This document shows positions 18,723 through 29,081 of a DNA stretch of 64,000 bases, in pieces (the stretch's first letter is position 1; every line of letters begins with the position of its first letter). The notes beneath the pieces are model-generated. The model was not told where the DNA came from. It ran no database searches and saw nothing but the letters and a program-made list of their open reading frames with translations. The stretch comes from Rhodobacteraceae bacterium HLUCCA08 (GTDB lineage: Bacteria; Pseudomonadota; Alphaproteobacteria; Rhodobacterales; Rhodobacteraceae): the NCBI GenBank assembly GCA_001314655.1, contig LJSF01000003.1, positions 1 through 64,000 of the forward strand. Direction: 5' to 3'. The position numbers were made by a program, and so were the translations under genes.

Positions 18723-19199
18723 ATGATGAAGTCCCTGACCGCCGGCCTTCTGGCCCTCACCCTGTCGCTCACCAGCCTGTCGCCCGGCGCCGCGAGGGCC
18801 GAGACGAATGGCGACGATATCGCCGTGGGCGTTCTGACGCTTCTGCTGTTGGGCCTCGCGATCAAGGAAGCCCGAGACGACGATCGCGGCACACCCGCGC
18901 GCCAGCCGCAGGTTCATCTGCCGCGCCACGATGCGCAGCCGCAGCGGCCGCAATTTGGCCAGCAACGCCCGAACACCGCCTGGTGGGTCGTGCCGGCCGA
19001 ATGTCGCCGCACCCTCGGCACCCGCCAGGGCGAGGTGCGGCTGTTCCTGCAGCACTGCATGGCGCGGGAATGGGGGCCGACCCATCGCCTGCCCGGCGAA
19101 TGCTTCCGGGAAGTGCGCCTGCGCAACGGCGAAATCCGCCGGGGCTGGGTGCCGCACTGCCTTGGCCGCGCCGGTTTCGTCGCCAGCGACCGCCGGTAG
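18723..19199 (+). CDS. Secreted/periplasmic hypothetical protein
   Basis: A 158-residue protein with a signal peptide (MMKSLTAGLLALTLSLTSLS, cleaved about ARA-ET) and a short hydrophobic segment GVLTLLLLGLAIKEA that may anchor it. The C-terminal half has four cysteines (ECRRTL...QHCMAREW...GECFREV...HCLG) and may be disulphide-bonded. An AAGGAGACC ribosome binding site precedes ATG 18723. The family is not recognised. Confidence 0.75.
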   Translation: MMKSLTAGLLALTLSLTSLSPGAARAETNGDDIAVGVLTLLLLGLAIKEARDDDRGTPARQPQVHLPRHDAQPQRPQFGQQRPNTAWWVVPAECRRTLGTRQGEVRLFLQHCMAREWGPTHRLPGECFREVRLRNGEIRRGWVPHCLGRAGFVASDRR

Positions 19200-19385
19200 C
19201 AACGGTCGAGCAGAGGGGCTGCGCATCCCCGGTTGCGGTCCCGGCTGGGGCAGGCGGTTCGGACATGGCCGCCTGTCCCATGCTTCTTGCGCAACCCCGC
19301 CTTGCGCAGCAGGGCAGGGTTTCGACCCCCGACATGGCCTATATTGAACGACATGGGAGGACCCGACAGACGTTGGAGTCCAGAC

Positions 19386-19532
19386 ATGAACAAAGACCCT
19401 TTCATCCCTGGCATTGCCGAACTGGCCTATTACGACCCGCTGGAACGGTCCGACCTGCGCGCTGCCGCGCAACGGGCAGCGACCGCTTCGACCAAGCCCG
19501 CCGGCCAGGCCAAGACCGACCGAAAAGGTTGA
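19386..19532 (+). CDS. Small hypothetical protein, 48 residues
   Basis: A short polar protein (MNKDPFIPGIAELAYYDPLE...) with no membrane segment or signal. Codon use is like its neighbours. It lies 31 bases upstream of rnhB in the same direction and may lead that operon. Support is limited to the reading frame and its position. Confidence 0.5.
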   Translation: MNKDPFIPGIAELAYYDPLERSDLRAAAQRAATASTKPAGQAKTDRKG

Positions 19533-19563
19533 TCGCGCCCGGTCCGCGTGATCTGTCGGGGGG

Positions 19564-20196
19564 ATGACGACGCCCCCCGACTTTTCCTTCGAGACCGCCG
19601 CCCGGACGCAGGGCCATCTGCGCATCGCCGGTGTCGACGAGGTCGGCCGCGGCCCGCTGGCCGGGCCGGTCACCGCCGCGGCGGTGATCCTCGACCCCAC
19701 TGCCATCCCGCCGGGCCTGGCCGACAGCAAGGCGCTGACCGCGCGCCGCCGCGCCGCGCTGGCCGAGGCGATCCATGCCACCGCCCGGGTCAGCATCGCC
19801 CATGCCAGCGTCGCGGAAATCGACGACCTGAACATCCTGCGCGCCAGCCACCTGGCGATGACCCGGGCGCTGGCCGGCCTGGACGGCGTCGATCATGCGC
19901 TGATCGACGGCAACCGGATGCCCGCCGACATGCCCTGTCCGGGCACCTGCATCGTCAAGGGCGACGCGCGCTGCCTGTCGATCGCGGCGGCCTCGATTGT
20001 GGCGAAAATCTGTCGCGACAGGATCATGGTGACGCTGTCGCAACAGCACCCCGGCTATGGCTGGGAGCGCAATATGGGATATGGATCGAAAAGCCACATC
20101 GAGGCGCTTCGAAATCTCGGAGCGACCCCACACCATAGGCGATCCTTCAAACCGGTGCACAATATCTTGTATCAAGGGCAAACAGTAAGCCCCTGA
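19564..20196 (+). CDS. rnhB: Ribonuclease HII
   Basis: A 210-residue enzyme that cleaves RNA of RNA-DNA hybrids and single ribonucleotides in DNA. Metal-binding acidic residues are visible in [16 protein letters not shown] (Asp-Glu), in [10 protein letters not shown] (Asp) and in [18 protein letters not shown] (Asp). The GYGSKSH and HRRSFKPV ends match the family. It lies immediately upstream of ccrM, an order common in Rhodobacterales. Confidence 0.95.
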   Translation: MTTPPDFSFETAARTQGHLRIAGVDEVGRGPLAGPVTAAAVILDPTAIPPGLADSKALTARRRAALAEAIHATARVSIAHASVAEIDDLNILRASHLAMTRALAGLDGVDHALIDGNRMPADMPCPGTCIVKGDARCLSIAAASIVAKICRDRIMVTLSQQHPGYGWERNMGYGSKSHIEALRNLGATPHHRRSFKPVHNILYQGQTVSP

Positions 20197-20238
20197 TTCA
20201 AAATTGTTTTTGACAGCGAATCGCCCCTGACTCATCTT
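20195..20238 (+). promoter_or_regulatory. ccrM promoter with two GANTC methylation sites
   Basis: GATTC lies at 20195-20199 and GACTC at 20229-20233, both CcrM targets (GANTC). Between them is a TTGACA -35 hexamer (20210-20215); 17 bases later comes a weak CATCTT (20233-20238) as candidate -10, so the second GANTC sits in the spacer and touches the -10. In Caulobacter, GANTC sites in the ccrM promoter make it respond to its own methylation. Confidence 0.6.
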
Positions 20239-20261
20239 GAAGCCAACCAACGAGCGGATGA

Positions 20262-21380
<1,119 letters not shown>

Positions 21381-21431
21381 GTCTCAACAGTTACCGCCTG
21401 TGCCTGCGGCTCGCACCGCGGCACCACTTGC

Positions 21432-21466
21432 CCCCGCCGGTCCCCAAGACCCGGCGGGGTTTTTTT
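21432..21466 (+). terminator. Rho-independent terminator of ccrM
   Basis: A 9-bp stem CCCCGCCGG / CCGGCGGGG with a 10-base loop is followed by seven T residues (21460-21466). It lies between the ccrM stop and the convergent flavodoxin gene. Confidence 0.9.
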
Positions 21467-21469
21467 ATG

Positions 21470-22000
21470 TCATCGGGCCGCGATCCATCCATCGACAAGC
21501 GCGTCAAGCGCGGGCCAGTCGGTATACTCGTGATCGGTGTCCAGATCGGCCTTGGGATCCTTGGTGGCGATGATCCGGCGCATGATGAAGCGGGTGAAGA
21601 AATCGTAGTCCGAGGGCCGGTAGGCGCCCGCGACCTGGGCCACCTGGCCGGGGGTCCAGCCGGTCGCCTCGTTCATGTCGGACAGGATGCGGTCGAGGGA
21701 GCGCCATTCTTCGGCATCATGACCGGCCGCGGCAAGCGAGACCGACAGGAACAGCGTCGGCATGCGCGCCAGGGCATCGGCATGTCGGGCGGCGAAATCC
21801 CCCAGGGCCCGCTGGTATTGCCCGGCATGGACCGAGGCGGCCAGCACCGCCCGGTCGAACCTGTCCGGCCCGATATCGGCGGCATCGTCCAGGTTCAGCA
21901 GTTCCGTCGTGTGACCGGCCTCGACGATCCGGTCGGCGACGTGGCGGGCGATCCTGCGGGTCTGACCCTCGCGGGTGGCATAGGCGACAAGGACTTTCAT
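21470..22000 (-). CDS. Flavodoxin-domain protein (HemG-like)
   Basis: A 176-residue FMN-binding flavodoxin fold. The N-terminal phosphate loop is VAYATREGQTRRIARHVADR, followed by VLAASVHAGQYQ. The sequence resembles menaquinone-dependent protoporphyrinogen oxidase (HemG) and related flavodoxins (FIMRRIIATK... tail is typical of HemG-like proteins). The start at 22000 follows GGAGGATGTC on the minus strand. Whether it is a true protoporphyrinogen oxidase cannot be said. Confidence 0.82.
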   Translation of the reverse strand: MKVLVAYATREGQTRRIARHVADRIVEAGHTTELLNLDDAADIGPDRFDRAVLAASVHAGQYQRALGDFAARHADALARMPTLFLSVSLAAAGHDAEEWRSLDRILSDMNEATGWTPGQVAQVAGAYRPSDYDFFTRFIMRRIIATKDPKADLDTDHEYTDWPALDALVDGWIAAR

Positions 22001-22173
22001 GACATCCTCCGTTCGGCATGGCGGTGACGCCCGGGGCGCGTGGCCCGCCCGGGGTTGTCGCGGCATAGCGCGGGCAAGGCGCACCGGTCCATGATCCCGG
22101 TCAAGGCCGGCCCGGTCTTTCTCTTGACGCAATCCCGGTGTAGCCCTGCGCGCGGGGGACGTAAGAGGGTGCC

Positions 22174-23184
22174 ATGGCCGAAACCATCCTGTTGACCGGC
22201 GGCGCGGGCTATATCGGCTCGCATACCTACCTGGCGCTGCGCGAGGCCGGGTTCGACGTGCTGATCCTTGACAATTTCGTCAACGCCAAGGCCGATGTGC
22301 CGGCCCGGCTGGAGCGGATCACCGGCGCGCCGGTTGCCGTGCTGCGCGGCGATGTGCGCGACCCCGACACCCTGAAGGCCGTGTTCCGCGACCACCGGAT
22401 CGACGGCGTGGTCCATTTCGCCGCGCTCAAGGCGGTGGGCGAATCGATGGACATGCCGATCGACTACATGCAGACCAATATCGGCGGGCTGCTGAACCTG
22501 CTCAAGGCGATGGAGGAGGGCGGCTGCCGGCGGCTGGTGTTTTCATCCTCGGCCACGGTCTATGGCGACACCCGCGTGCAGCCGATCCCCGAGGATCACC
22601 CCCGCACCGCGACCTCGCCCTACGCCTTCACCAAGCTGGCGGGCGAACAGATCCTGGAACAGCTGACCGCGGATTGGGCCGTCGGCATCCTGCGCTATTT
22701 CAACCCGGTCGGCGCCCATCGCAGCGCCCTGATCGGAGAGGATCCGGCCGGCCATCCCAACAATCTGGTGCCCTATGTGGCCAAGGTCGCCACCGGAGAG
22801 CTGGAGGAAATCCAGGTCTTCGGCGACGATTACGACACGCCCGACGGCACCGGCATCCGCGACTACATCCATGTCGAGGATCTGGCCCAGGGTCATGCCC
22901 TGTCGCTGCGGGCACTGATCGAGACCGGGATGGGCCATACGGTCAACCTCGGCACCGGGCAGGGATCGACCGTGCTGCAGGTGATCGAGGCCTATTCCGC
23001 CGCCTGTGGCCGCGCCTTGCCCTATCGCATCGCGCCGCGACGGGCCGGCGATGTGGCGGTCCTGACCGCACGCCCGGAGCAGGCGCGCGATCTGCTGGGC
23101 TTTCAGGCGACGCGGACGCTGGACGACATGTGCCGGTCCAGCTGGGCCTGGGTGTCCGGCCAGATCCGCAACGCGACCGACTGA
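22174..23184 (+). CDS. galE: UDP-glucose 4-epimerase
   Basis: A 336-residue extended SDR. The NAD-binding site is LTGGAGYIGSHTYLAL; the active site is SSSATVYGD with the Tyr-x3-Lys in SPYAFTKLAGEQ; RYFNPVGAH and the GIRDYIHVEDLA motif follow. It interconverts UDP-glucose and UDP-galactose and could feed exopolysaccharide or LPS. Length is normal. The upstream 173 bases hold the divergent start of the flavodoxin gene and no clear promoter consensus. Confidence 0.96.
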   Translation: MAETILLTGGAGYIGSHTYLALREAGFDVLILDNFVNAKADVPARLERITGAPVAVLRGDVRDPDTLKAVFRDHRIDGVVHFAALKAVGESMDMPIDYMQTNIGGLLNLLKAMEEGGCRRLVFSSSATVYGDTRVQPIPEDHPRTATSPYAFTKLAGEQILEQLTADWAVGILRYFNPVGAHRSALIGEDPAGHPNNLVPYVAKVATGELEEIQVFGDDYDTPDGTGIRDYIHVEDLAQGHALSLRALIETGMGHTVNLGTGQGSTVLQVIEAYSAACGRALPYRIAPRRAGDVAVLTARPEQARDLLGFQATRTLDDMCRSSWAWVSGQIRNATD

Positions 23185-23187
23185 CCC

Positions 23188-24345
23188 TCAGCTGGCCCCG
23201 CGCGGCATCGGCGTGGCGCCGGTCTTGTAGGGCGCCCAGTCGGTGATCTCGGGGTAGTAGCGTTCGCGCCAGGCGCGCACGCGGGGGTTCATCACCCGCC
23301 GCCAGAGCGACGGGATCAGCGCCGCCACGGTCATCACCGGATAGCCATAGGGCAGTTGCGGCGCCTCGTCCTCGTCATAGTTCTGCAGCAGCGGAAATCG
23401 CCGGTCGGGTTTGTAATGGTGGTCGGAATGGCGCTGCAGGTTGATCAGCAGCCAGTTCGACGCCTTGTGTGCCGCGTTCCAGGAATGGCAGGGCCGGACA
23501 TGATCGTATTTGCCATCGCCCAGGTGTTTCCGGGTCAGCCCGTAATGTTCGACATAGTTCACCAGCTCCAGCTGGAACACCGCCCAGAAGGCCTGGGTCA
23601 GGAACAGGAACAGGCCCCACAGCCCGCCGATCGCGACCGCCAGCACCAGGAACACCGCCTGCAGCAGGGCATAGCGCCAGAACGGGTTCGACCGGTGGTG
23701 CCAGGGCCGGTCGCGCCGGGCCAGCATCTGCCGCTCGGCCCGGAAGGCCGAGGGCGGGCACTGGCGCAGCACCCGCAGGAAATAGCGGTAGAAGCCTTCG
23801 TTGTAGCGCGCCGTGACCGGGTCGCGCGGGGTGCCGACATAGCGGTGATGCACCAGCAGGTGTTCCGAGCGGAAATGCGAATACAGCACCATCGCCAGCA
23901 GGATATCGCCCAGCCAGCGTTCGACCTTCGTATGCTGGTGCATCAATTCATGGGAATAGTTGATCCCGATCGTGCCCGAAGCGATGCCGAGCGCGGCGAA
24001 CAGCAGCCATTGCTCGACCCAATGCAGATGGTCCGTGGCGGTGACGTAATACAGGATTCCGAAGATCGTCCCGAACTGGACCGGCGGCCAGATCAGCGTG
24101 ATCGCGCGATACCAGGACAGGTCGCGCGTGTCGGTCTGCGGATCGGCGTTGTCGGTATTCAGGCCCAGCACGGCGTCCAGCAGGGTGAACAGGTGCCAGG
24201 TCGCCAGCGGCAGCAGCAGGATCATCCAGCCCCCATAAAGGGCCGAAAGCCAGGCCAGCGGCACCAGCATCAGCGACGCCCAGAACGGCAGCGCGCTGGA
24301 CAGACGTGTCAGGTCGGAACGGGACAGGGTAACGGGGGTGGACAT
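23188..24345 (-). CDS. alkB: Alkane 1-monooxygenase
   Basis: A 385-residue membrane di-iron hydroxylase with about six membrane helices and the AlkB histidine boxes HELMHQH, EHLLVHHRYVG and LQRHSDHH, plus NYVEHYGL. It hydroxylates terminal carbons of medium-chain alkanes or related chains with rubredoxin/ferredoxin electrons; no rubredoxin gene is adjacent. The start is at 24345 (MSTPVTLSRSD). It is convergent with galE with only 3 bases between stops. Confidence 0.93.
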   Translation of the reverse strand: MSTPVTLSRSDLTRLSSALPFWASLMLVPLAWLSALYGGWMILLLPLATWHLFTLLDAVLGLNTDNADPQTDTRDLSWYRAITLIWPPVQFGTIFGILYYVTATDHLHWVEQWLLFAALGIASGTIGINYSHELMHQHTKVERWLGDILLAMVLYSHFRSEHLLVHHRYVGTPRDPVTARYNEGFYRYFLRVLRQCPPSAFRAERQMLARRDRPWHHRSNPFWRYALLQAVFLVLAVAIGGLWGLFLFLTQAFWAVFQLELVNYVEHYGLTRKHLGDGKYDHVRPCHSWNAAHKASNWLLINLQRHSDHHYKPDRRFPLLQNYDEDEAPQLPYGYPVMTVAALIPSLWRRVMNPRVRAWRERYYPEITDWAPYKTGATPMPRGAS

Positions 24346-24396
24346 CGGGGCCTCTGGCGATCGCACGCGCGCAGTCTAGCCCGGCGCGGCGGAGCA

Positions 24397-25446
24397 TCAA
24401 AGCGCCTGAAATGCCGCATGGGCCAGGTCATGGACCTTGCGCATCACCGTGGGCAGGTCCGAAGGAACAAACCCGTCCCGGGGGCGGAATTGTCCACGAT
24501 CCGGCACCGCGTCCAGCGGCGCCCGGGCCAGGCGCAGCGAAAGCCTCAGGTGGAAATGGGTGAAGGTGTGGCGCACCTCGGCGCCCGGGTCGTGCCAGTC
24601 GGCCGGAATCGGCGGTGCCGGGTCGGGGGCGGCGCTCCAGTCGGTCGTCGGCCAACCCAGCATGCCGCCCAACAGCCCGCGATCGGGCCGCGTTTCCAGC
24701 AGCCAGGCCCCGTCGGCGCGCTGCACCACATAGGCAATCCCGTGCCGCACCGGCTTGGCCTGTTTCGGGGTCTTCTTCGGCAGGTCGGCCGCGGTGCCGG
24801 CGGCACGGGCAGCGCAGGGGGCGCGCCAGGGGCAGATGCCGCAAGCCGGGTTTTTCGGCGTGCAGATCGTCGCGCCAAGATCCATCACCGCCTGGGCGTA
24901 ATCGCCGGGCCGCGCCGCGGGTGTCAGCGCGGCGGCGCGGGCGGTCAGCGCGGCCTTGGCCTTGGGCAGGGGCGTGTGGATGTCGTGCAGGCGGGCCATG
25001 ACCCGCTCGACATTGCCATCGACCACCACCGCGGGTTCGTCATGGGCGATCGCGGCGATGGCGGCGGCGGTATAGGGGCCGATCCCGGGCAGGGTCAGCA
25101 GGCCTTCGCGGCTGTGGGGGAACTGCCCGCCATGCCCGGTCACCACCGCGCGGGCGCATTTGAGCAGGTTGCGGGCGCGGGCGTAATAGCCCAGCCCGGC
25201 CCATTCCGCCATCACCGCCGCATCCTCGGCCCCGGCCAGTGCCGCGACATCGGGCCAGCGCGCGGTGAACCGGTGGAAATACGCCTTCACCGCGGCCACC
25301 GTGGTCTGTTGCAGCATCACCTCGGACAGCCAGACCCGGTAGGGATCGGGCCGCTGCCCGGCCCTGCGGTCGCCCGGCGCGACCCGCCAGGGCAGCACCC
25401 GGGCATGAACGTCATACCAGGCCAGCAACGCCCCGCTCAGATCCAT
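24397..25446 (-). CDS. mutY: A/G-specific adenine DNA glycosylase
   Basis: A 349-residue base-excision repair enzyme removing adenine opposite 8-oxoguanine. The HhH motif is LPGIGPYTAAAIAAIA with catalytic Asp in VVDGNVERV; the family Glu is in WLSEVMLQQT; the [4Fe-4S] cysteines are C..TPKNPACGICPWRAPC. The C-terminal NUDIX-like domain follows. ATG at 25446 is preferred over an in-frame TTG at 25458. It is divergent from dciA-dsbA, the usual alphaproteobacterial neighbourhood. Confidence 0.95.
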   Translation of the reverse strand: MDLSGALLAWYDVHARVLPWRVAPGDRRAGQRPDPYRVWLSEVMLQQTTVAAVKAYFHRFTARWPDVAALAGAEDAAVMAEWAGLGYYARARNLLKCARAVVTGHGGQFPHSREGLLTLPGIGPYTAAAIAAIAHDEPAVVVDGNVERVMARLHDIHTPLPKAKAALTARAAALTPAARPGDYAQAVMDLGATICTPKNPACGICPWRAPCAARAAGTAADLPKKTPKQAKPVRHGIAYVVQRADGAWLLETRPDRGLLGGMLGWPTTDWSAAPDPAPPIPADWHDPGAEVRHTFTHFHLRLSLRLARAPLDAVPDRGQFRPRDGFVPSDLPTVMRKVHDLAHAAFQAL

Positions 25447-25525
25447 CTCGTCACGCAATCTTTATGCCCCTTCGTCGCAACAGCCACTGGCGCCCGGCGC
25501 CTCATCCGCTAAGTTGGCCCGCAAC

Positions 25526-26035
25526 ATGACCGAGGCACCCCGTTCCTCCACCACCCGCGGGTTCTCCCGCGCCGCGACGCTGATGCAGGGCCGCATCCGT
25601 TCTGCGTCGGAATCCCGCGGCTTTGCCCAATCGCGGCTGCTGACCCATTGGGCCGAAACCGTGGGAGAGGCCATCGCCCGCGTCACCCGGCCGGTCAAGG
25701 TCAGCTATGCGCAGGGCGGAATGGGGGCCACGCTGGTCCTGTTGACCACCGGCGCCCGGGCCCCGATGCTGGACATGCAGAAAGAGGCGATCCGCGAGCG
25801 GGTCAACGCCTGCTACGGCTACAACGCCATCGCCCGGATCCAGTTGACCCAGACCGCCCCGATCGGGTTCGCCGAGGGGCAGGCCGACTTCACCCCGGCC
25901 CCGAAACGACCCGCCGAACCGGCGCCCGAAACCCGCGCCGTGGCCCAGGACCTGACCGCCGAGGTGGCTGATCCCGATCTGCGCCGCGCGCTCCAGGCGC
26001 TGGGCGCCAATATCCTTTCCAAATCGAACAAATGA
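25526..26035 (+). CDS. DciA-like DUF721 protein
   Basis: A 169-residue DUF721-family protein. The central ~90 residues (LLTHWAETVGEAIARVTRPV...LVLLTTGARAPMLDMQKEAI) match the KH-like fold of DciA, the ancestral loader of the replicative helicase DnaB. The C-terminal tail is extended and polar. Its place between mutY and dsbA is conserved in alphaproteobacteria. Confidence 0.85.
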   Translation: MTEAPRSSTTRGFSRAATLMQGRIRSASESRGFAQSRLLTHWAETVGEAIARVTRPVKVSYAQGGMGATLVLLTTGARAPMLDMQKEAIRERVNACYGYNAIARIQLTQTAPIGFAEGQADFTPAPKRPAEPAPETRAVAQDLTAEVADPDLRRALQALGANILSKSNK

Positions 26036-26045
26036 CGGACCCCGC

Positions 26046-26828
26046 ATGACCAAACCCTTCGCCTCTGCCGCCCTTGCCCTGGCCGTCGTCGCCGGCGGCG
26101 TCTGGTATCTGACCAAGCCCGCCCCGTCGGTCGAGGACCCGCTTCTGGGTGCCGCCTTCGCCGAGGACGGCGACTATGACGCCAGCCTGGTGACCGAAAT
26201 GGTGCAGGGCAACCCGGATTCGCCGGTCGAGGTGGTCGAATATGCGTCGTTCACCTGCCCGCATTGCGCCACGTTCCACGCGCAGGTCTACCCGAGGTTC
26301 AAGGCCGACTACATCGACACCGGTCTGATCCGCTTCGTCTACCGCGAGGCCTATTTCGACCGACCGGGCCTCTGGGCCTCGATGGTCGCCCGCTGCGGCG
26401 GAGAGATGCGCTATTTCGGCATCACCAAGCTGCTGTTCGAGCGTCAGTCCGACTGGATCGGCGGCAACGATGCGCAGACCATCATCGCCGGGCTGCGCAA
26501 TATCGGCAAGATCGCGGGGCTGTCCGATGCCGACCTCGATGCCTGCATGACCGATGGCGACACCGCCGCGGCCCTTGTCGGTTGGTACGAGACCAACCTG
26601 GAGGCGCTGGACGTCGACCGCTTCGGCACCCCCAGCTTCGTGATCGCCGGCGAATACCACAGCAACATGTCCTATTCCGAGATGTCGGAATTGATCGATG
26701 CCGCGCTCGTGGAGGCCGGGATCGACCCGGAGGCGCCGCCGGCCCAAGAGCAGACCGACGACACGGGCACCGACGAGGCCCCCGCCGCCGACCTGGCCGA
26801 CGACACCCCCGCGACCGACGGCAATTGA
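26046..26828 (+). CDS. DsbA-family thiol-disulphide oxidoreductase
   Basis: A 260-residue periplasmic protein with a hydrophobic N-terminal export segment (FASAALALAVVAGGVWYL) and a DsbA/DsbG-type thioredoxin domain with active site FTCPHCATFH and cis-proline loop FGTPSFVIAG. The acidic, Pro/Ala-rich C-terminal tail (about 225-260) is low complexity. It follows dciA by 10 bases; its stop overlaps the next start (TGATG). Confidence 0.92.
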   Translation: MTKPFASAALALAVVAGGVWYLTKPAPSVEDPLLGAAFAEDGDYDASLVTEMVQGNPDSPVEVVEYASFTCPHCATFHAQVYPRFKADYIDTGLIRFVYREAYFDRPGLWASMVARCGGEMRYFGITKLLFERQSDWIGGNDAQTIIAGLRNIGKIAGLSDADLDACMTDGDTAAALVGWYETNLEALDVDRFGTPSFVIAGEYHSNMSYSEMSELIDAALVEAGIDPEAPPAQEQTDDTGTDEAPAADLADDTPATDGN

Positions 26829-27952
26829 TGCCGGCCCCGCTCGAGGGCATCACCGTCGTCGAACTGGCGCGGATCCTGGCCGGGCCCTGGGCCGGCCAGA
26901 CCCTGGCCGACCTTGGCGCCACTGTGATCAAGGTCGAAGCCCCCGAAGGCGATGACACCCGCCGCTGGGGCCCGCCCTTCATCGCGCGCGACGGCGAAGC
27001 CTCGGCCGCCTATTTTCACGCCTGCAACCGCGGCAAGGCCAGCGTCATCGCCGATTTTCGCGACGATGCCCAGCTGGCGGCCGTCAAGCGCCTGATCGAC
27101 CGCGCCGACGTGGTGATCGAGAATTTCAAGGTCGGGGGGCTGGCGAAGTTCGGGCTCGACCACGCCGCCTGCGCTGCCCGCAATCCCGGGCTGATCTATT
27201 GCTCGATCACCGGCTTCGGCCAGGACGGTCCCTACAAGGACCGCGCCGGCTACGACTATATCATCCAGGGCATGTCCGGGCTGATGTCGGTGACCGGCGA
27301 ACCCGACGGGCTGCCGCAAAAGACCGGCGTGGCGATCACCGACCTGTTCACCGGGCTCTATGCCGCCAATGCGGTGCTGGCGGCGCTTCACATGCGGGGC
27401 CGCACCGGGCAGGGTCAGCAGATCGACCTGAGCCTTCTGGACTGCGCCGTCGCCGTCACCGCCAACCAGGCGATGAACTACCTTGCCACCGGGCAGGCGC
27501 CGCGGCGGCTGGGCAATGCCCATCCCAACATCGTGCCCTACCAGGTCTTCGCCTGCGCCGACGGCCACGTGATCATCGCCGTGGGCAATGACGGCCAGTT
27601 CCGCCGCCTGGTGACGGCGCTGGGCCAGCCCGACCTGGCCGATGATCCGGCCTTTGCCGGCAATCCCGCCCGGCTGGACAACCGCGATGCGCTGGTCGCG
27701 CGGCTGGCCGCGGCACTGGCGGACCGGACCCGGGCGGCGGTGCTGGAATTGTGCGAGGCGGGCGGCGTGCCCGCCGGCCCGATCAACGACCTGACCGAGG
27801 TCTTTGCCGATCCCCAGGTGGTCGCGCGCGGTCTGCGGCTGGACCTCGACGGCGTGCCGGGCGTGCGTCCGCCCTTCCGGTTTTCAGGCGCCGACCTGGC
27901 GCTGGAGCGGCCCTCGCCCAGCCTCGGCGCGGACCAGGATCTGTTGGATTGA
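26828..27952 (+). CDS. Family III CoA-transferase (CaiB/BaiF)
   Basis: A 374-residue CoA-transferase. The family N-terminus GITVVELARILAGPWAGQTL and the stretch KVEAPEGDDTRRWGPP are clear; catalytic Asp is expected in the ITDLFTGLYAANAVLAAL region. Relatives move CoA between formyl-, succinyl- or carnitine-type acids; substrate not predictable. It is translationally coupled to dsbA. In many relatives smc occupies this position after dsbA, so this is a local rearrangement. Confidence 0.9.
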   Translation: MPAPLEGITVVELARILAGPWAGQTLADLGATVIKVEAPEGDDTRRWGPPFIARDGEASAAYFHACNRGKASVIADFRDDAQLAAVKRLIDRADVVIENFKVGGLAKFGLDHAACAARNPGLIYCSITGFGQDGPYKDRAGYDYIIQGMSGLMSVTGEPDGLPQKTGVAITDLFTGLYAANAVLAALHMRGRTGQGQQIDLSLLDCAVAVTANQAMNYLATGQAPRRLGNAHPNIVPYQVFACADGHVIIAVGNDGQFRRLVTALGQPDLADDPAFAGNPARLDNRDALVARLAAALADRTRAAVLELCEAGGVPAGPINDLTEVFADPQVVARGLRLDLDGVPGVRPPFRFSGADLALERPSPSLGADQDLLD

Positions 27953-28017
27953 CCGGCCGGCTCCGGTGCCGCCGGTTGCCCGATCTTGTCGGACCGGTCG
28001 CCATCCGTCTTCCCCGC

Positions 28018-28071
28018 GCCCCGGGCCTGACCCGGGGCCTCCACCGGTGAGGTCCCGGGTCAGGCCCGGGA
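28018..28071. repeat. Repeat family B, long inverted repeat
   Basis: CCCGGGCCTGACCCGGGG (left arm) is followed after a short loop by its inverse GTCCCGGGTCAGGCCCGGGA (right arm). It lies between the convergent CoA-transferase and lpxK stops and may serve as a bidirectional terminator. A left-arm-only copy occurs at 57082-57105. Confidence 0.85.
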
Positions 28072-28088
28072 CGGGGGGCGATCGTTGC

Positions 28089-29081
28089 TCAGGATCGCGC
28101 CAGGATCTTTTCGAGCGCCGTTTCGAGCGGCCCCCAATCCTCCAACTCCAGCCGCACCGGCACGGTCAGCACCTTGCGCCGGAACGCCGCCGGCAGGCGC
28201 ACCGCATCCTTTTCCGTGGTCACCAGCTGTGCCTTGACCAGGCGCGCCTCGGCCTCGAGCCGGGTCATGAGTTTCTCGGTCAGCGGCTGGTGATCCTCCA
28301 GCGCCTCGGCGCGGCGCAGTTCGGCGCCCATCATCCGCAGCGTGGCAAAGAACTTTTCCGGATGGCCGATCCCGGCGAAGGCCAGCACCGGCAATCCGTC
28401 CCAGCGCATGCCGGTGGCCAGCGGTTTCAACGCCCCGCGCAGATGCGGCACCCCCGGGGGCAGCTCGGGCGCGAACCCCGCCTGGGCCAAGGCCGGCCCG
28501 ATCGACAGCAGCGCCCCGGCCCGGGCCAGACCGGCCGCGACCGGTTCACGCAACGGGCCGGCGGGGATCACCCGGCCATTGCCGAAGCCCCGCATCGCAT
28601 CGACCACGACGATCGAGAAATCCTTGGCCACCGAGGGGTTCTGGAACCCGTCATCCAGCAGGATCGCCTCGGCGCCCGCCGCCTCGGCCGCGCGCACCCC
28701 GGCCGCGCGGTCCCGCGCCACCCAGGTCGGCGCGAAGGCGGCCAGCAGCAGCGGTTCGTCGCCCACATCGGCCGCGCGGTGGGTCTGCGGGTCGACCTGC
28801 ACCGGTCCGGTCAATCGCCCGCCATACCCGCGCGACACCAGCTGCACGGCAATGCCCCGGGCGCTCAGCCGCTCGGTCAGGGCGATCGCGGTCGGGGTCT
28901 TGCCGGTTCCGCCGGCGTTGATGTTGCCGATGCAGATCACCGGCACCTTGGCGCGGTATCCCGGGCCGCGCGCCAGCCTTGCCGCGGTGGCTCGGGCATA
29001 AAGCATGGCCAGAGGCGCCAGCGCCCGTGCCGGCCAGCCGGGCCGGTCCGGCGGGTTGAACCAGTGCCGCGGCGCCCGCAT
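28089..29081 (-). CDS. lpxK: Tetraacyldisaccharide 4'-kinase
   Basis: A 330-residue lipid A biosynthesis kinase phosphorylating the 4' position of the disaccharide precursor at the inner membrane. The N-terminal membrane-associated segment is followed by the P-loop [16 protein letters not shown]; the [11 protein letters not shown] motif and a [11 protein letters not shown] region near the end match the family. Length is typical. Its start overlaps the stop of the KdtA-like gene. Confidence 0.95.
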   Translation of the reverse strand: MRAPRHWFNPPDRPGWPARALAPLAMLYARATAARLARGPGYRAKVPVICIGNINAGGTGKTPTAIALTERLSARGIAVQLVSRGYGGRLTGPVQVDPQTHRAADVGDEPLLLAAFAPTWVARDRAAGVRAAEAAGAEAILLDDGFQNPSVAKDFSIVVVDAMRGFGNGRVIPAGPLREPVAAGLARAGALLSIGPALAQAGFAPELPPGVPHLRGALKPLATGMRWDGLPVLAFAGIGHPEKFFATLRMMGAELRRAEALEDHQPLTEKLMTRLEAEARLVKAQLVTTEKDAVRLPAAFRRKVLTVPVRLELEDWGPLETALEKILARS

